A stretch of DNA of 64,000 bases from Ruminococcus sp. UBA3280 (GCA_002362175.1 DETU01000082.1:21678-85677), one strand, 5' to 3'. Counted from the stretch's first letter, positions 1 to 8,561 are shown. Notes: generated from the letters alone by a model not told the origin. Numbers and translations: made by a program.

Positions 1-133
1 AGGTGTACCGTGTATTATCGGAAGAAACGGTGTAAAGGAAATTGTTGAACTTTCACTCACAGATGAGGAAAAGGAAAAGTTCCAGAATTCAAGACAGGTG
101 CTTGAAGATAGTTTCGACGGTCTTAATCTCTGA
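1..133 (+). CDS. Lactate/malate dehydrogenase family, C-terminal end (partial)
   Basis: An open frame enters from the left edge and ends at TGA 131-133, giving 43 residues. The visible stretch, with IIGRNGVKEIVELSL followed by a helix rich in E and K, is the typical last strand and C-terminal helix of NAD-dependent L-lactate/malate dehydrogenases. Substrate specificity is set by residues upstream of the window, so LDH cannot be told from MDH here. The start and the Rossmann domain are not visible. A terminator follows about 55 bases downstream, so this gene ends its transcript. Confidence 0.75.
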   Translation, partial: GVPCIIGRNGVKEIVELSLTDEEKEKFQNSRQVLEDSFDGLNL

Positions 134-186
134 TATTATTACGGATAAAAAATTATTTATCACACGAATTACAGAATATTTTGTAT

Positions 187-217
187 AAAAAAAGGACTTT
201 TTAAGGTCCTTTTTTTG
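187..217 (+). terminator. Intrinsic terminator after the dehydrogenase
   Basis: An AAAAAGGAC / GTCCTTTTT type stem with a short TTTTTAAG-like loop runs directly into a seven-T tract. It lies between the dehydrogenase stop and the promoter of the MATE gene. Confidence 0.8.
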
Positions 218-241
218 TCATGTGAATTTATCGGATAACAG

Positions 242-270
242 TTGACATTGCAGTAAAAAAGTGCTAAAAT
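242..270 (+). promoter_or_regulatory. Sigma-A type promoter of the MATE gene
   Basis: TTGACA at 242-247, a 17-base spacer and TAAAAT at 265-270. The start codon follows 35 bases downstream behind the ribosome binding site AGGAG at 291-295. Confidence 0.8.
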
Positions 271-305
271 GCTAATCGATATACAAAAAAAGGAGTGATG
301 TCAGC

Positions 306-1664
306 ATGACTAAAAGCATGACAGAGGGCAGTCCTATAAAGCTTATTCTCAGCTTTTCATTGCCTTTACTTTTAGGAAACATTTTACAACAGGCTTACAA
401 CATGATTGATGCGGCAATAGTCGGTCGTGTACTTGGTGTTGACGCTCTTGCGGCGGTCAGTGCAACAAGTAGTGTATTGTTTCTTGTTCTCGGTTTCTGT
501 ATCGGTATCTGTGCAGGATTCGGAATACCTATGGCTAAATATTTCGGTGCAAATCAGACTGACAGGCTACGCAGTACGGTTTTTCACTCATATCTTTTAA
601 CTGGAATATTTGCAGTTGTTCTTACTGTCATAACCTGTATTTTCTGCAACAGTATTCTTGATATAATGAAAGTCTCCGGAAATATCCGCAAAGACGCTTA
701 TATGTATCTGTTTATCATATTTACGGGCATACCGTTTTCGTTGTTATATAATCTTCTTTCAGGTATGCTCCGTGCCATAGGAGACAGTAAAACGCCGTTT
801 ATATTTCTTGCGGTATCGGCTGTTCTGAATATAATACTTGATTTTACATTCATAGTAATTATACCGCTTGGCTGTGCAGGTGCGGCACTCGCCACAATCA
901 TGGCACAAGCCTGTAGTGGTATTGCCTGTTTCATAGTTATTCAGAAGAAATATCCGTTGCTGAAACTCACTAAAGATATATGCAGATACAATTCATATGC
1001 CGTAAAGGAACTTTTTATAATGGGTGTTCCTATGGGATTACAGTATTCCATTACAGCTATCGGTGCTATGGTCATGCAGTCGGCAAATAACAGTCTTGAT
1101 GATGTTTATAAGTCGGCGTTTGCGGTATCTTCCAAATTAAATCAGCTTGCGATGTGCCCTTTTGACGCAATAGCAACGGGTGTGTCGGTATTCAGCAGTC
1201 AGAATCTTGGTGCGGGAAATATTGACAGGGTAAAAAAAGGTATTATAAGGGGTACAGCTGTAAATACCTCATATGGAATAATAATTGGAATGGTTCTTAT
1301 TTTCTTCGGCAGATTTCTTGCACTTATGTTTGTAAAAAGTACGGAAACGATTGTTATTGAAGAAGCGGCAAGATATATGATACACGTCGGTCTGTTCTAT
1401 TGGTCACTCGGTATTTTAAATACTACCCGTATGAGTATACAGGGTATCGGTTACTCGGGAATGGCTATATTTTCGGGTGTGCTGGAGATGTTCGCACGAA
1501 TATTTGTAAGCAGAACGTTCATTAACGAATATGGTTTCAAAGCTATATGTCTCTCAGACCCGACAGCATGGATTGTTGCGTCTCTTTACTGCGTTATAGT
1601 CTGTGTGATATGCGTAAGGAAAGCGTCTGCAAAAAGCGTGATACGTGAAAATATAAAAGTCTGA
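306..1664 (+). CDS. MATE family efflux transporter
   Basis: Membrane protein of 452 residues, the usual size for the multidrug and toxic compound extrusion (MATE) family, which exports cationic drugs or metabolites using a sodium or proton gradient. The N-terminus has the family signature: a helix with PLLLGNILQQAYNMIDA, then a motif around VGRVLG. Two similar halves of about six hydrophobic helices each can be followed through the chain. The start at 306 is preferred over the in-frame ATG at 318 because AGGAG lies ten bases upstream. The gene has its own promoter and is monocistronic. The exported substrate cannot be told from sequence. A second, distant MATE gene lies at 11067-12398. Confidence 0.9.
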   Translation: MTKSMTEGSPIKLILSFSLPLLLGNILQQAYNMIDAAIVGRVLGVDALAAVSATSSVLFLVLGFCIGICAGFGIPMAKYFGANQTDRLRSTVFHSYLLTGIFAVVLTVITCIFCNSILDIMKVSGNIRKDAYMYLFIIFTGIPFSLLYNLLSGMLRAIGDSKTPFIFLAVSAVLNIILDFTFIVIIPLGCAGAALATIMAQACSGIACFIVIQKKYPLLKLTKDICRYNSYAVKELFIMGVPMGLQYSITAIGAMVMQSANNSLDDVYKSAFAVSSKLNQLAMCPFDAIATGVSVFSSQNLGAGNIDRVKKGIIRGTAVNTSYGIIIGMVLIFFGRFLALMFVKSTETIVIEEAARYMIHVGLFYWSLGILNTTRMSIQGIGYSGMAIFSGVLEMFARIFVSRTFINEYGFKAICLSDPTAWIVASLYCVIVCVICVRKASAKSVIRENIKV

Positions 1665-1674
1665 CTACATAAAA

Positions 1675-1702
1675 AACTCCCTTTTTACAGGGAGTTTCTT
1701 TA
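1675..1702. terminator. Bidirectional terminator between convergent genes
   Basis: AACTCCCT / AGGGAGTT stem with a TTTTAC-type loop, flanked by an A run on the left and a T-rich run on the right. It can therefore stop the MATE transcript (+) and the sensor transcript (-), whose stop codon lies at 1726. Confidence 0.75.
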
Positions 1703-1725
1703 TAAGGAGGTTATTCTAGATCTTG

Positions 1726-3681
1726 TTAATATAAATCTTGACAAGATAATAAATCGGACAGGTCAACAAAGCCGTTGTCGTTCATTGAAAGGTAGAGATT
1801 GTCACGTAAATTGTCCTCAACTATATATGCAAGCGTTACTTCAACAGATTCTCCCGGAGCAATGTTGATGTTGTTTTTATCGGACTGTTTCGGACAACTG
1901 AATGAGAAGTGCATATCGTCAGCTGTAAGATATCTGAAAGTATCAATACAATCAATATTATTTGTTGATATTTCTGTCTGCATTTTAATTATATCGTAAA
2001 TGCGTTGACGGAAAAAATATCCGTCATATTTTGTCTGTAAGGTCGGACATACGCAGTAATCGTCAACAGGTTCTGTACCGTTGTTTGTATAGGTGATGTT
2101 TACCGTCATAACGCTTATCGGTACTGTTTCAGTTCCGTATTCAGTTTCAGTACCATTTTCAAACTTAACCCATTTGCGTACATTTTCAACAAGCGTGCCA
2201 TCTGTGTTGAGATACTCGCTGTAATCAGCCTTCAAGCCTATGCCGTCAGTTGTAAGCCCGTTAAAATCGTCATCGAAACGCACACCGGTTACTTTAGCGG
2301 AAACATTTCCCCAAATGTCCGGATTTTTTTCATAGACTTCTTCGCAGACTTGTGCTATAGTACTATCCTCGACTGGTATTCCCATATTTTCATAAGAACC
2401 GACTGTGAATTCTGTGTTTTCCTGTTCATTCTGAGGCTGTGTATATATTCCTGCTGTTTCAGTATCGGACGGAACAAGTTTAACGTTATCAATAATCTTT
2501 TTGAAATCTTCTTCCGAAATGCCGTCGGTTACATATAACTGAAGTACATACGGCGTATTGTCAAAATATATAAATGCTATACGTCCGAAATTATGTTCAG
2601 GATTATCAGGAATATAAGTGCCTCTGTAATATATTGAAACGGTTTTGCCGTCAAGTAACCATTCGCCCTTTGCAGCTTCTATTTCCGGGTTTCCGATGTC
2701 TTCGTAATATGTTACACCTTCCGGAACTCTTGAAAAAATGGGTGTCATACCGTCGTCAGTACTCCAATTATGGAATTTTCTTCCATAAGGACTCTCGTCT
2801 TCCTGATATTCGAGACCTTCGGGCAACCAGCCATATTCAAGGTTATATATTGTGTCATAGTCAATATCATCTTCTGCGAACTGGTGGATTTCTTCGTTAA
2901 CCTGTCCGTCGTCCTCACCGTCTGTTATGGTGACTTCCGTGTCTGCCACCTGCTCACCAGTATATATATCAGCTATTTCGGTATCGGACGGAACAAGCCT
3001 TACATTTTCAATAATTTTCCTGAAATCGTCCTTTGTGATGTCGTCGGTTACAAACAGTTCAAGTTCATACGGAGTATTTTTAAAATATATTGTTGCTACA
3101 CGTCCGTAATTCGTACAGTCTTTATTTGTTGAATTTTCTACATAATTATCACTATATCTTATGTCAATAGTTTTATCGTCGGTATCATATTCATCACGTA
3201 CAGTTAATGCCTTGCCGTTTTCAGTTTTTTCGCCGGAAAGATTTTTTATAAATGAGGCTATCATAAAGACTTTTTCATTAATGGCATTTGTAAAATAAGT
3301 ATAAGACTCTTCATTTTTATATTCAAAGTCCTCCGGCAACCAGCCGAATTCAATGTTATAGATTGTGTCATTTTCTTTTTCTTCCACCTGTGATGTCAAT
3401 TTGCTTGTTTCTTCTTCGTCCGATACCTGTGCATACTGTTGTGTGGTGTTTGAACCGAGATAGATAACCGTCGGGACTGCAACAACTGTAAGAGCTGCCG
3501 CTGCAACTGTCAGATTCATGATTAAATTATTTTTTTTCATAGTAATTCCTTTCCGCATTGACTGCATAGAATGCTTTTTCATGTTGTATTTTTCAGAAAA
3601 TACGTGGAATTCGTCTGATGAAAATGCGTCATCAACTATTTTCTTCCACTCATTGCTGTCTGGGAGTTTCATATTTTTCAT
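1726..3681 (-). CDS. Putative anti-sigma factor with duplicated extracytoplasmic sensor domain
   Basis: Protein of 651 residues encoded directly behind an ECF sigma factor and overlapping it by 32 bases. Residues 1-50 are a charged cytoplasmic segment, 52-75 form one membrane helix, and the rest is predicted outside. The outside part holds two copies of a ~135-residue module (about 105-240 and 280-415). Each opens with TIYN(I/L)E(F/Y)GWLPE and closes with a VPSDTE(I/T)A-IYT motif, and they resemble DUF4367-type domains. A third, different domain (about 440-651) has no catalytic motif I recognise. The start ATG sits nine bases behind AGGAG, and the overlap suggests translational coupling. The anti-sigma role is inferred from position and topology; no classical zinc-binding anti-sigma motif is visible. 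Confidence 0.6.
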   Translation of the reverse strand: MKNMKLPDSNEWKKIVDDAFSSDEFHVFSEKYNMKKHSMQSMRKGITMKKNNLIMNLTVAAAALTVVAVPTVIYLGSNTTQQYAQVSDEEETSKLTSQVEEKENDTIYNIEFGWLPEDFEYKNEESYTYFTNAINEKVFMIASFIKNLSGEKTENGKALTVRDEYDTDDKTIDIRYSDNYVENSTNKDCTNYGRVATIYFKNTPYELELFVTDDITKDDFRKIIENVRLVPSDTEIADIYTGEQVADTEVTITDGEDDGQVNEEIHQFAEDDIDYDTIYNLEYGWLPEGLEYQEDESPYGRKFHNWSTDDGMTPIFSRVPEGVTYYEDIGNPEIEAAKGEWLLDGKTVSIYYRGTYIPDNPEHNFGRIAFIYFDNTPYVLQLYVTDGISEEDFKKIIDNVKLVPSDTETAGIYTQPQNEQENTEFTVGSYENMGIPVEDSTIAQVCEEVYEKNPDIWGNVSAKVTGVRFDDDFNGLTTDGIGLKADYSEYLNTDGTLVENVRKWVKFENGTETEYGTETVPISVMTVNITYTNNGTEPVDDYCVCPTLQTKYDGYFFRQRIYDIIKMQTEISTNNIDCIDTFRYLTADDMHFSFSCPKQSDKNNINIAPGESVEVTLAYIVEDNLRDNLYLSMNDNGFVDLSDLLSCQDLY

Positions 3682-4204
3682 CAGTCAAATCTCCTTTCAT
3701 GTTGATAAGATGTTTTCTGGCACGTTCAAAACGTTTCCGTGCGGTACTTTCGGTGAGGGAAGTTCTTTCCGCAACTTCTTTCCATGAAAGTTCGTTACCG
3801 CATCGCAGATTTATAATATTACGGTCAGTTTCGTTAAGTTTATTTAATAAATTTCTTTTGTTCTGCCTGTCCATTACCGCCTCAACGTGTTCCTCGACGT
3901 TCTGTGAAGTGTCGGGAATCTGCTTTGTACTTTCATCTATCGGACTTTCACGGACAAGTGAGCGTTTGTTCTTTCTGTAAATGTTTATGGACGTACTCTT
4001 TATTACTTTGACTATATATGCTTTTGTTTTCGGGCTGTCGGGGTCTTTTATCTTTTTAAGACGGTCGATTATTCTTATGAAAGCGTCTGAAACTGCATCT
4101 TCCGCAAGGTCGCTTCTTTTGAGTACGGCGAATGATATTCTGTACATAGGCTGTTCGTAAATTTCATAAATCCTTTTTATTTTTTCGGAATCTTCGTGTG
4201 TCAT
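3650..4204 (-). CDS. ECF-type RNA polymerase sigma factor
   Basis: Sigma-70 family protein of 184 residues with region 2 (about 10-80, including a DAVSDAFIRIIDRL stretch) and region 4 (about 120-170). Region 4 carries the helix-turn-helix signature LSWKEVAERTSLTESTARKR. The length and lack of regions 1 and 3 fit the extracytoplasmic function group. I chose the start at 4204 because GAGAGGTGA lies just upstream. Upstream in-frame codons would add 21 residues without a binding site. The gene is divergent from a second sigma gene at 4442 and is followed by its probable anti-sigma factor. The signal it reads is unknown. Confidence 0.85.
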   Translation of the reverse strand: MTHEDSEKIKRIYEIYEQPMYRISFAVLKRSDLAEDAVSDAFIRIIDRLKKIKDPDSPKTKAYIVKVIKSTSINIYRKNKRSLVRESPIDESTKQIPDTSQNVEEHVEAVMDRQNKRNLLNKLNETDRNIINLRCGNELSWKEVAERTSLTESTARKRFERARKHLINMKGDLTDEKYETPRQQ

Positions 4205-4316
4205 CAAATCACCTCTCTTTCGGACGTCCTGTATAATATAACACATTTTCTTAATGAGATGTGACATTTTTTACAGAAAAAATATATGAATTTTTTGTAA
4301 ACTTTATATTAATAAT

Positions 4317-4345
4317 TTGCGTGAATGAATAAAACGTGATAGAAT
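4317..4345 (+). promoter_or_regulatory. Probable promoter of the rightward sigma/anti-sigma operon
   Basis: TTGCGT at 4317-4322, a 17-base spacer and TAGAAT at 4340-4345. It is the best match in the 237-base divergent region between the two sigma genes. It could alternatively be an ECF-controlled promoter. I saw no comparably good match for the leftward gene. Confidence 0.45.
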
Positions 4346-4441
4346 ATATAAAGGTGGGTATTAAAATAAAAAAATATCTTAAAAATATGTCCTTTTTTAT
4401 TGTATCATGCGAATGTATTAACAGGTGGTGGAGGTGAAGAA

Positions 4442-5008
4442 ATGACCGATTTGGAATGGGAGTATTTATTTGAAGATTCTCCTCAGAAGGCTTATGAATA
4501 TTTTATTGAACAGTACGGTAATCTCATATATGCTATAGTTCTCAATAAAATCGGTAACTGTGGTTCAAGAGAAGATGTTGAGGACTGCGTAAGTGACATT
4601 ATGATTGAATTTTTCAGGAATGCAGGAAGATTTTCGTCGGAAAGCGGAAGTCTCAAGTCATATATAAGCACTATCGCAAAACGCAGGGCTATTGACGCTT
4701 TCAGACAAATTACAGGCAGAAATAATATGTGTTCGGATATAGACGACGAAAGTATTGTTATTCCGCCGTCGTCCGACGATACCGAAGAAGAAGCGGAAAA
4801 ACGCATATTCAGTCAGAATCTCTGGAATATAGTTAAATCACTCGGAGAGCCTGACAGTTCAATAATAGTATATCAGTATTTTTACAATCATACAGTGCAT
4901 GAAATTGCAAAAATGCTTGAAATGACATCGGGTGCTGTACAAAAAAGAAGTATACGTGCAAGAAAGAAAATAGGTACAATCCTTAGAAATGGTGATTATT
5001 ATGAATAA
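4442..5008 (+). CDS. ECF-type RNA polymerase sigma factor (second pair)
   Basis: Sigma-70 family protein of 188 residues. Region 2 lies at about 10-85 (with EDVEDCVSDIMIEFFRN and ISTIAKRRAIDAFRQ). Region 4 lies at about 125-180 and has the HTH stretch VHEIAKMLEMTSGAVQKRS. The start at 4442 follows GGAGGTGA at optimal distance; an upstream in-frame ATG at 4400 has no such site. The gene overlaps the next by eight bases, the usual arrangement for a sigma factor and its membrane regulator. It differs clearly in sequence from the divergent sigma factor, so this is not a recent local duplication. Confidence 0.87.
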   Translation: MTDLEWEYLFEDSPQKAYEYFIEQYGNLIYAIVLNKIGNCGSREDVEDCVSDIMIEFFRNAGRFSSESGSLKSYISTIAKRRAIDAFRQITGRNNMCSDIDDESIVIPPSSDDTEEEAEKRIFSQNLWNIVKSLGEPDSSIIVYQYFYNHTVHEIAKMLEMTSGAVQKRSIRARKKIGTILRNGDYYE

Positions 5009-6293
5009 AAACGAAAAAGATTTTATGAATCAGCTGAATAACCTTGATGACCTTTCTGTTGAGGAAATAGCAGAAAATTATCCTGCACTTGATGAACATT
5101 CCAAAAAACGCATTTTAAAGAAATGTATGAAGAAAAGCGGTTTTTCCACTGATACCGACGACGACGGCAGGGAAGAAATTATTGTTTCGGGAACTGAACG
5201 CTATAACCGTGCTTCCTGGTATAAGTACGCTGCGTCTGCCGCTGCTTTTGTTATAGCCGCTGTAGGAATTACAAGTGTTGTTCTGCTTCACAGGAATCTC
5301 AATGGTGATGATGATTTTGAACTTGACAATCCACCTGCGGTAAGCAGTTATGACTCAGAGGCTGACAACATATCGGAACAGGCTACCGGAACAACAAAAG
5401 AAAAGGGATATGTTGCAGGTGGTCATGACTATGCAAATGATGCCGATTATTCGGGAATAATTGTGGGCGGAACTCCTCAGACACCACCGGCTGTTGAAGA
5501 ATCTTCCACAGGATATACGGCGGAAACAAACGATACCCCCGTTGTGAATAATAATAACAGCAACAATAATACACCCGTACAGCCTGCAACACAAGCACCT
5601 GTCGCACCTCCTGTGACAGAAGCACCGACAACTGCTCCGCCTGTAACAGAGCCTGTTACAGATAATAATACTCAGTCGGAAGCACAGAAAACTTATCTTA
5701 GTGGTTTATATTATGCCGAAATTGAGGGCGTAAGCGGTTGTATGGGCTTTGATTTTTCACCGGATGGTACACTGGTAAAATTTGCCTTTAATGATTATGG
5801 AAATATAATGGACGAAACCAAAGTGAAATGTAATTATGAAATAGTTGAAAATCAGTTTTCTTTTGGTTACCTTGACAGTGAGCTTAATAAAAGAATCGGA
5901 ACTATTGTAAATCCCAATGACGCAGAAAACTTTACTGTACAGTTTGATGAAATGGGCGGAACAGAGATATGGCATTTTAATGTCGGAGACCCCATTTTTA
6001 CAAAGTTTAAAGAGGAAATTATTCTTTCCGGTTCATCATATTATGGTTATGGTGTGAATGACGAAAGAGTATTTACTTTTTATGAGGGCGGTACAAGCGG
6101 AAACTATATAAATACAAAAGACGGTATAGGATTATCTTTCACATATTTCATAAACGGTGATGAAATTACTTTCCATATGGGTGCAAATGACAGTACTATC
6201 AAGGCAAAAATTATTACAGATAATATTGATTGTTCATTTGCTCTGCAATGGCCCGACGGAAATATAGAATATTTTTATTATGATAGTTTCTGA
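5001..6293 (+). CDS. Putative membrane-anchored anti-sigma factor / sensor
   Basis: Protein of 430 residues. A cytoplasmic N-terminal ~65 residues is rich in acidic and basic residues (LDDLSVEEIAENYPALDEHSKKRILKK). One transmembrane helix follows at about 70-92. Next comes a low-complexity linker (about 160-225) of N, T, P and V repeats such as PPVTEAPTTAPPVTEP. A compact, aromatic-rich C-terminal domain (about 230-430) lies outside the cell. The Pro/Thr linker is typical of wall-spanning Ruminococcus surface proteins. The start at 5001 is chosen over 4989 because GGTGAT precedes it. The role is inferred from operon position after an ECF sigma gene. The ligand of the outer domain is unknown. 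Confidence 0.6.
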   Translation: MNKNEKDFMNQLNNLDDLSVEEIAENYPALDEHSKKRILKKCMKKSGFSTDTDDDGREEIIVSGTERYNRASWYKYAASAAAFVIAAVGITSVVLLHRNLNGDDDFELDNPPAVSSYDSEADNISEQATGTTKEKGYVAGGHDYANDADYSGIIVGGTPQTPPAVEESSTGYTAETNDTPVVNNNNSNNNTPVQPATQAPVAPPVTEAPTTAPPVTEPVTDNNTQSEAQKTYLSGLYYAEIEGVSGCMGFDFSPDGTLVKFAFNDYGNIMDETKVKCNYEIVENQFSFGYLDSELNKRIGTIVNPNDAENFTVQFDEMGGTEIWHFNVGDPIFTKFKEEIILSGSSYYGYGVNDERVFTFYEGGTSGNYINTKDGIGLSFTYFINGDEITFHMGANDSTIKAKIITDNIDCSFALQWPDGNIEYFYYDSF

Positions 6294-6342
6294 TAATAAA
6301 TATTATTAACGAAATCTACAAAATTCAACCTCCTTATTTAAT

Positions 6343-6380
6343 CTCCCTGCAAAATTGATTTTTTGCGGGGAGACGTGTTT
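6343..6380 (+). terminator. Terminator after the second sigma/anti-sigma pair
   Basis: CTCCCTGCAAAA pairs with TTTTGCGGGGAG (one G-T pair) around a five-base loop. A moderately T-rich tail (ACGTGTTTTAT) follows, so the hairpin is strong but the T tract is interrupted. Confidence 0.6.
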
Positions 6381-6392
6381 TATAATAACGAA

Positions 6393-6421
6393 TTGACATA
6401 TTATATCCACAGTGGTATAAT
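6393..6421 (+). promoter_or_regulatory. Consensus promoter of the MocR gene with embedded inverted repeat
   Basis: TTGACA at 6393-6398, 17 bases, TATAAT at 6416-6421. The spacer and -10 carry a near-palindrome, TATATCCAC / GTGGTATA (6402-6419), well placed for autorepression by the encoded GntR-type regulator. The promoter is seen directly; the operator role is inference. Confidence 0.8.
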
Positions 6422-6453
6422 TTATTTGTATTATGAGGAAAGGAGTTTTTATT

Positions 6454-7551
6454 ATGAATATTCAGATTGATTTTAACTGCAATAAACCTGTTTATATACA
6501 GATTTATCAGGCACTTAGAAACAAGATTGTTTCGGGGGCTTTTCCTTATGGTTCAAAACTTCCGTCAAAACGTTCTCTTTCTGCGGACTGCGGAGTTAGT
6601 ATAGTTACCGTTGAACACGCTTACTCCATGCTCTGCGACGAAGATTATTGTGAAACACGGGAAAGGAGCGGATATTATGTCGTTTACAGTCCCGAGAGAA
6701 GTTTCCCTTCGGGTGAAGTTATATCCGAAAAAACATCATTGCAGACTTCTGAAAATATATCTGTTTCGTCTGATATTCCTTTTTCGTCGTTTGCAGGACG
6801 AATGAGACGTGTCCTTTCCGATTACGGTGAAAGAATCCTGATGAAGTCACACCCCAACGGCTGTCCCGAACTCCGTGACGCTATAAGGCGTTATCTCATG
6901 AGGAGCAGGAATATTGAAGTAAAACCTTATCAGATAATAATTGGTTCTGGAGCAGAATACCTTTACGGACTTTGTATACAGATGCTCGGCAGGGAAAGAA
7001 TAATTGCACTTGAAAATCCGTCGTATGAAAAAATAAGGGAAGTCTATACGGCAAACGGTGCGGTCTGTGATATGCTTGAAATGGATTCAGAGGGAATACG
7101 CACGGACGAACTTGAAAAAACGTCTGCCTCTGTACTTCATGTAACGCCTTTTCACAGCTTTCCGAGTAATATAACTGCTTCGGCGGAAAGACGTGCAGAG
7201 TACATAAGGTGGGCAGAAAACAGAAATGCGTTTATTATTGAAGATGACTATGATTCCGAATTTATAATGACGGGAGTTGCTCCTGAAACTCTTTTTTCAA
7301 TGTGTCCCGACAGAAGTGTGATATATATAAACACTTTTTCAAAAACTATTGCACCGTCAATGCGTGCAGGATATATGATTCTTCCCGAAAGACTTTTACA
7401 GCTTTATAATGAAAAAATAGGTTTTTATTCCTGTACCGTTCCAATGCTGGAGCAGTATTTTCTTGCCGACTGGATTGACAGCGGAGACTTTGAGAGGAAT
7501 ATTAACCGCATGAGACGTAAAAACAACATGAAAAAAATAATGTCACCTTAA
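6454..7551 (+). CDS. MocR/PdxR-type GntR-aminotransferase regulator, C-terminally short
   Basis: Fusion of a GntR winged-helix DNA-binding domain (about 1-75; YGSKLPSKRSLSADCGVS and VTVEHAYSML) with a fold-type I aminotransferase domain. The PLP-binding lysine is visible in NTFSKTIAPSMRAGY near residue 300. The start at 6454 lies eight bases behind AAAGGAG. Family members are usually about 450-480 residues, but this one has 365 and ends shortly after the ADWIDSGDFERNINRMR helix, so the aminotransferase small domain is mostly missing. Nothing downstream continues the protein: the bioY promoter begins 14 bases after the stop. It is either a decayed gene or a shortened regulator. The adjacent bioY is a possible target. 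Confidence 0.8.
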   Translation: MNIQIDFNCNKPVYIQIYQALRNKIVSGAFPYGSKLPSKRSLSADCGVSIVTVEHAYSMLCDEDYCETRERSGYYVVYSPERSFPSGEVISEKTSLQTSENISVSSDIPFSSFAGRMRRVLSDYGERILMKSHPNGCPELRDAIRRYLMRSRNIEVKPYQIIIGSGAEYLYGLCIQMLGRERIIALENPSYEKIREVYTANGAVCDMLEMDSEGIRTDELEKTSASVLHVTPFHSFPSNITASAERRAEYIRWAENRNAFIIEDDYDSEFIMTGVAPETLFSMCPDRSVIYINTFSKTIAPSMRAGYMILPERLLQLYNEKIGFYSCTVPMLEQYFLADWIDSGDFERNINRMRRKNNMKKIMSP

Positions 7552-7564
7552 TTTTAGAATAAGG

Positions 7565-7593
7565 TTGACAATTGTGAAACTTTGTGATATAAT
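7565..7593 (+). promoter_or_regulatory. Consensus promoter of bioY
   Basis: TTGACA at 7565-7570, 17 bases, TATAAT at 7588-7593, followed by AAAGGAGG and the bioY start at 7625. No clear BirA-type operator (TTGTAAACC with its inverted partner) was seen. Confidence 0.85.
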
Positions 7594-7624
7594 AAGTCTG
7601 ATAAATTTAAAGGAGGACTTTTTT

Positions 7625-8173
7625 ATGTCAGAAAATGTTGTATCACGTTCAAAATTCTTTAACACACGAGAAATTGTTCTTATTGCCATGTTCTCGGCGA
7701 TTATGGCGGTATGTTCTTGGATTTCCGTACCGACTGCCATTCCGTTTACTTTGCAGACTTTCGGGGTATTCTGTACCATGAGTATTCTCGGCGGAAAAAA
7801 AGGATTTTTTTCAATACTGGTTTATATTCTTATCGGTGCGGTAGGTGTGCCTGTTTTTTCGGGATTCAGTGCAGGATTCAGTGCGTTGACTTCTTATTCA
7901 GGTGGTTATATATGGGGATTTCTTTTCCTCGCATTTGTATTCTGGGGTGCTGAAAAGTGTTTCGGAAACAGACTTTACATACAGATTGTTTCGTTGGTTA
8001 TCGGTATGGTGGTATGTTATCTTTGCGGAACACTTTGGTTTATACACGTCACAAAAACAGGCTTTTTATACGGGCTGACCGCCTGTGTTGCACCTTATGT
8101 GCTTTTTGACCTGCTGAAGATGATTTGTGCGGTTGGTATTTCTGTGAGGGTGAAAAAATATGTCAGAGTGTAA
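7625..8173 (+). CDS. bioY: Biotin ECF transporter substrate-binding subunit BioY
   Basis: Six-helix membrane protein of 182 residues that binds biotin for energy-coupling factor (ECF) importers. Family signatures visible: VPTAIPFTLQTFGVF in the first third, GGKKGFFSILVYILIGAVGVPVFSGFSAG, and SYSGGYIWGFLFLAF. The start at 7625 lies behind AAAGGAGG. Longer in-frame versions would start inside the promoter. No EcfA/EcfT genes are nearby, so it should share a general ECF module encoded elsewhere. It overlaps the next gene by 14 bases. Transcribed from its own strong promoter. Confidence 0.93.
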   Translation: MSENVVSRSKFFNTREIVLIAMFSAIMAVCSWISVPTAIPFTLQTFGVFCTMSILGGKKGFFSILVYILIGAVGVPVFSGFSAGFSALTSYSGGYIWGFLFLAFVFWGAEKCFGNRLYIQIVSLVIGMVVCYLCGTLWFIHVTKTGFLYGLTACVAPYVLFDLLKMICAVGISVRVKKYVRV

Positions 8174-8546
8174 AATAAGGTTTCATCATGGGCTTTGTAT
8201 CGGTTTTTTTGAGGGAAAAGGCTACAGTCGAGAGTTTACGCAAAATATGACCGATGTTACAGAAATGCTGAACCGTGAAAATCCTGAGACGGAAATTACT
8301 TTAAAAAGTGATATTATATGTCGGAAATGCCCGAATCTCAAAGACGGAATATGCAAGAGTAACGAAAAGGTTTCACAATATGACAGAAAAGTAATGGATT
8401 TGTGCGGAATTTCAGACGGTGAAAAAATCAGGTGGAAAGACTTTCGGAAAAAAGTAAATGACAGAATAATTTCTGCCGGCAAGCTTAAAGAGGTCTGTTC
8501 GGACTGTCAGTGGCTTTATATATGCGAAAAAAAAGGGACTTTATAA
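8160..8546 (+). CDS. DUF1284 family cysteine-rich protein
   Basis: Small soluble protein of 128 residues starting inside the last codons of bioY, behind GAGGGTG. It shows the DUF1284 pattern: an N-terminal RFHHGLCIGFFEGKGYS motif, a CRKCPNL motif and a C-terminal CSDCQWLYICEKK motif. The conserved cysteines suggest metal or Fe-S binding, but no function is established to my knowledge. The stop codon lies inside the stem of the terminator that follows. Confidence 0.75.
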   Translation: MSECKIRFHHGLCIGFFEGKGYSREFTQNMTDVTEMLNRENPETEITLKSDIICRKCPNLKDGICKSNEKVSQYDRKVMDLCGISDGEKIRWKDFRKKVNDRIISAGKLKEVCSDCQWLYICEKKGTL

Positions 8547-8561
8547 AAGTCCCTTTTATAT
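8531..8561. terminator. Bidirectional terminator between DUF1284 gene and P-type ATPase gene
   Basis: AAGGGACTTT / AAAGTCCCTT stem with A run on the left and TTTTATATTT on the right. It serves the convergent transcripts on both strands, only 15 bases apart. Confidence 0.85.

Noticed and set aside
1799..3787. Open frames on the + strand opposite the anti-sigma gene
   Set aside because: Shadow frames: hydrophobic/basic composition without start sites, fully inside a gene with clear domain repeats on the minus strand.
7551..7625. Frameshift explaining the short MocR gene
   Set aside because: No frame downstream of 7551 resumes an aminotransferase C-terminus; the sequence turns at once into the bioY promoter, so the missing end is deleted rather than shifted.
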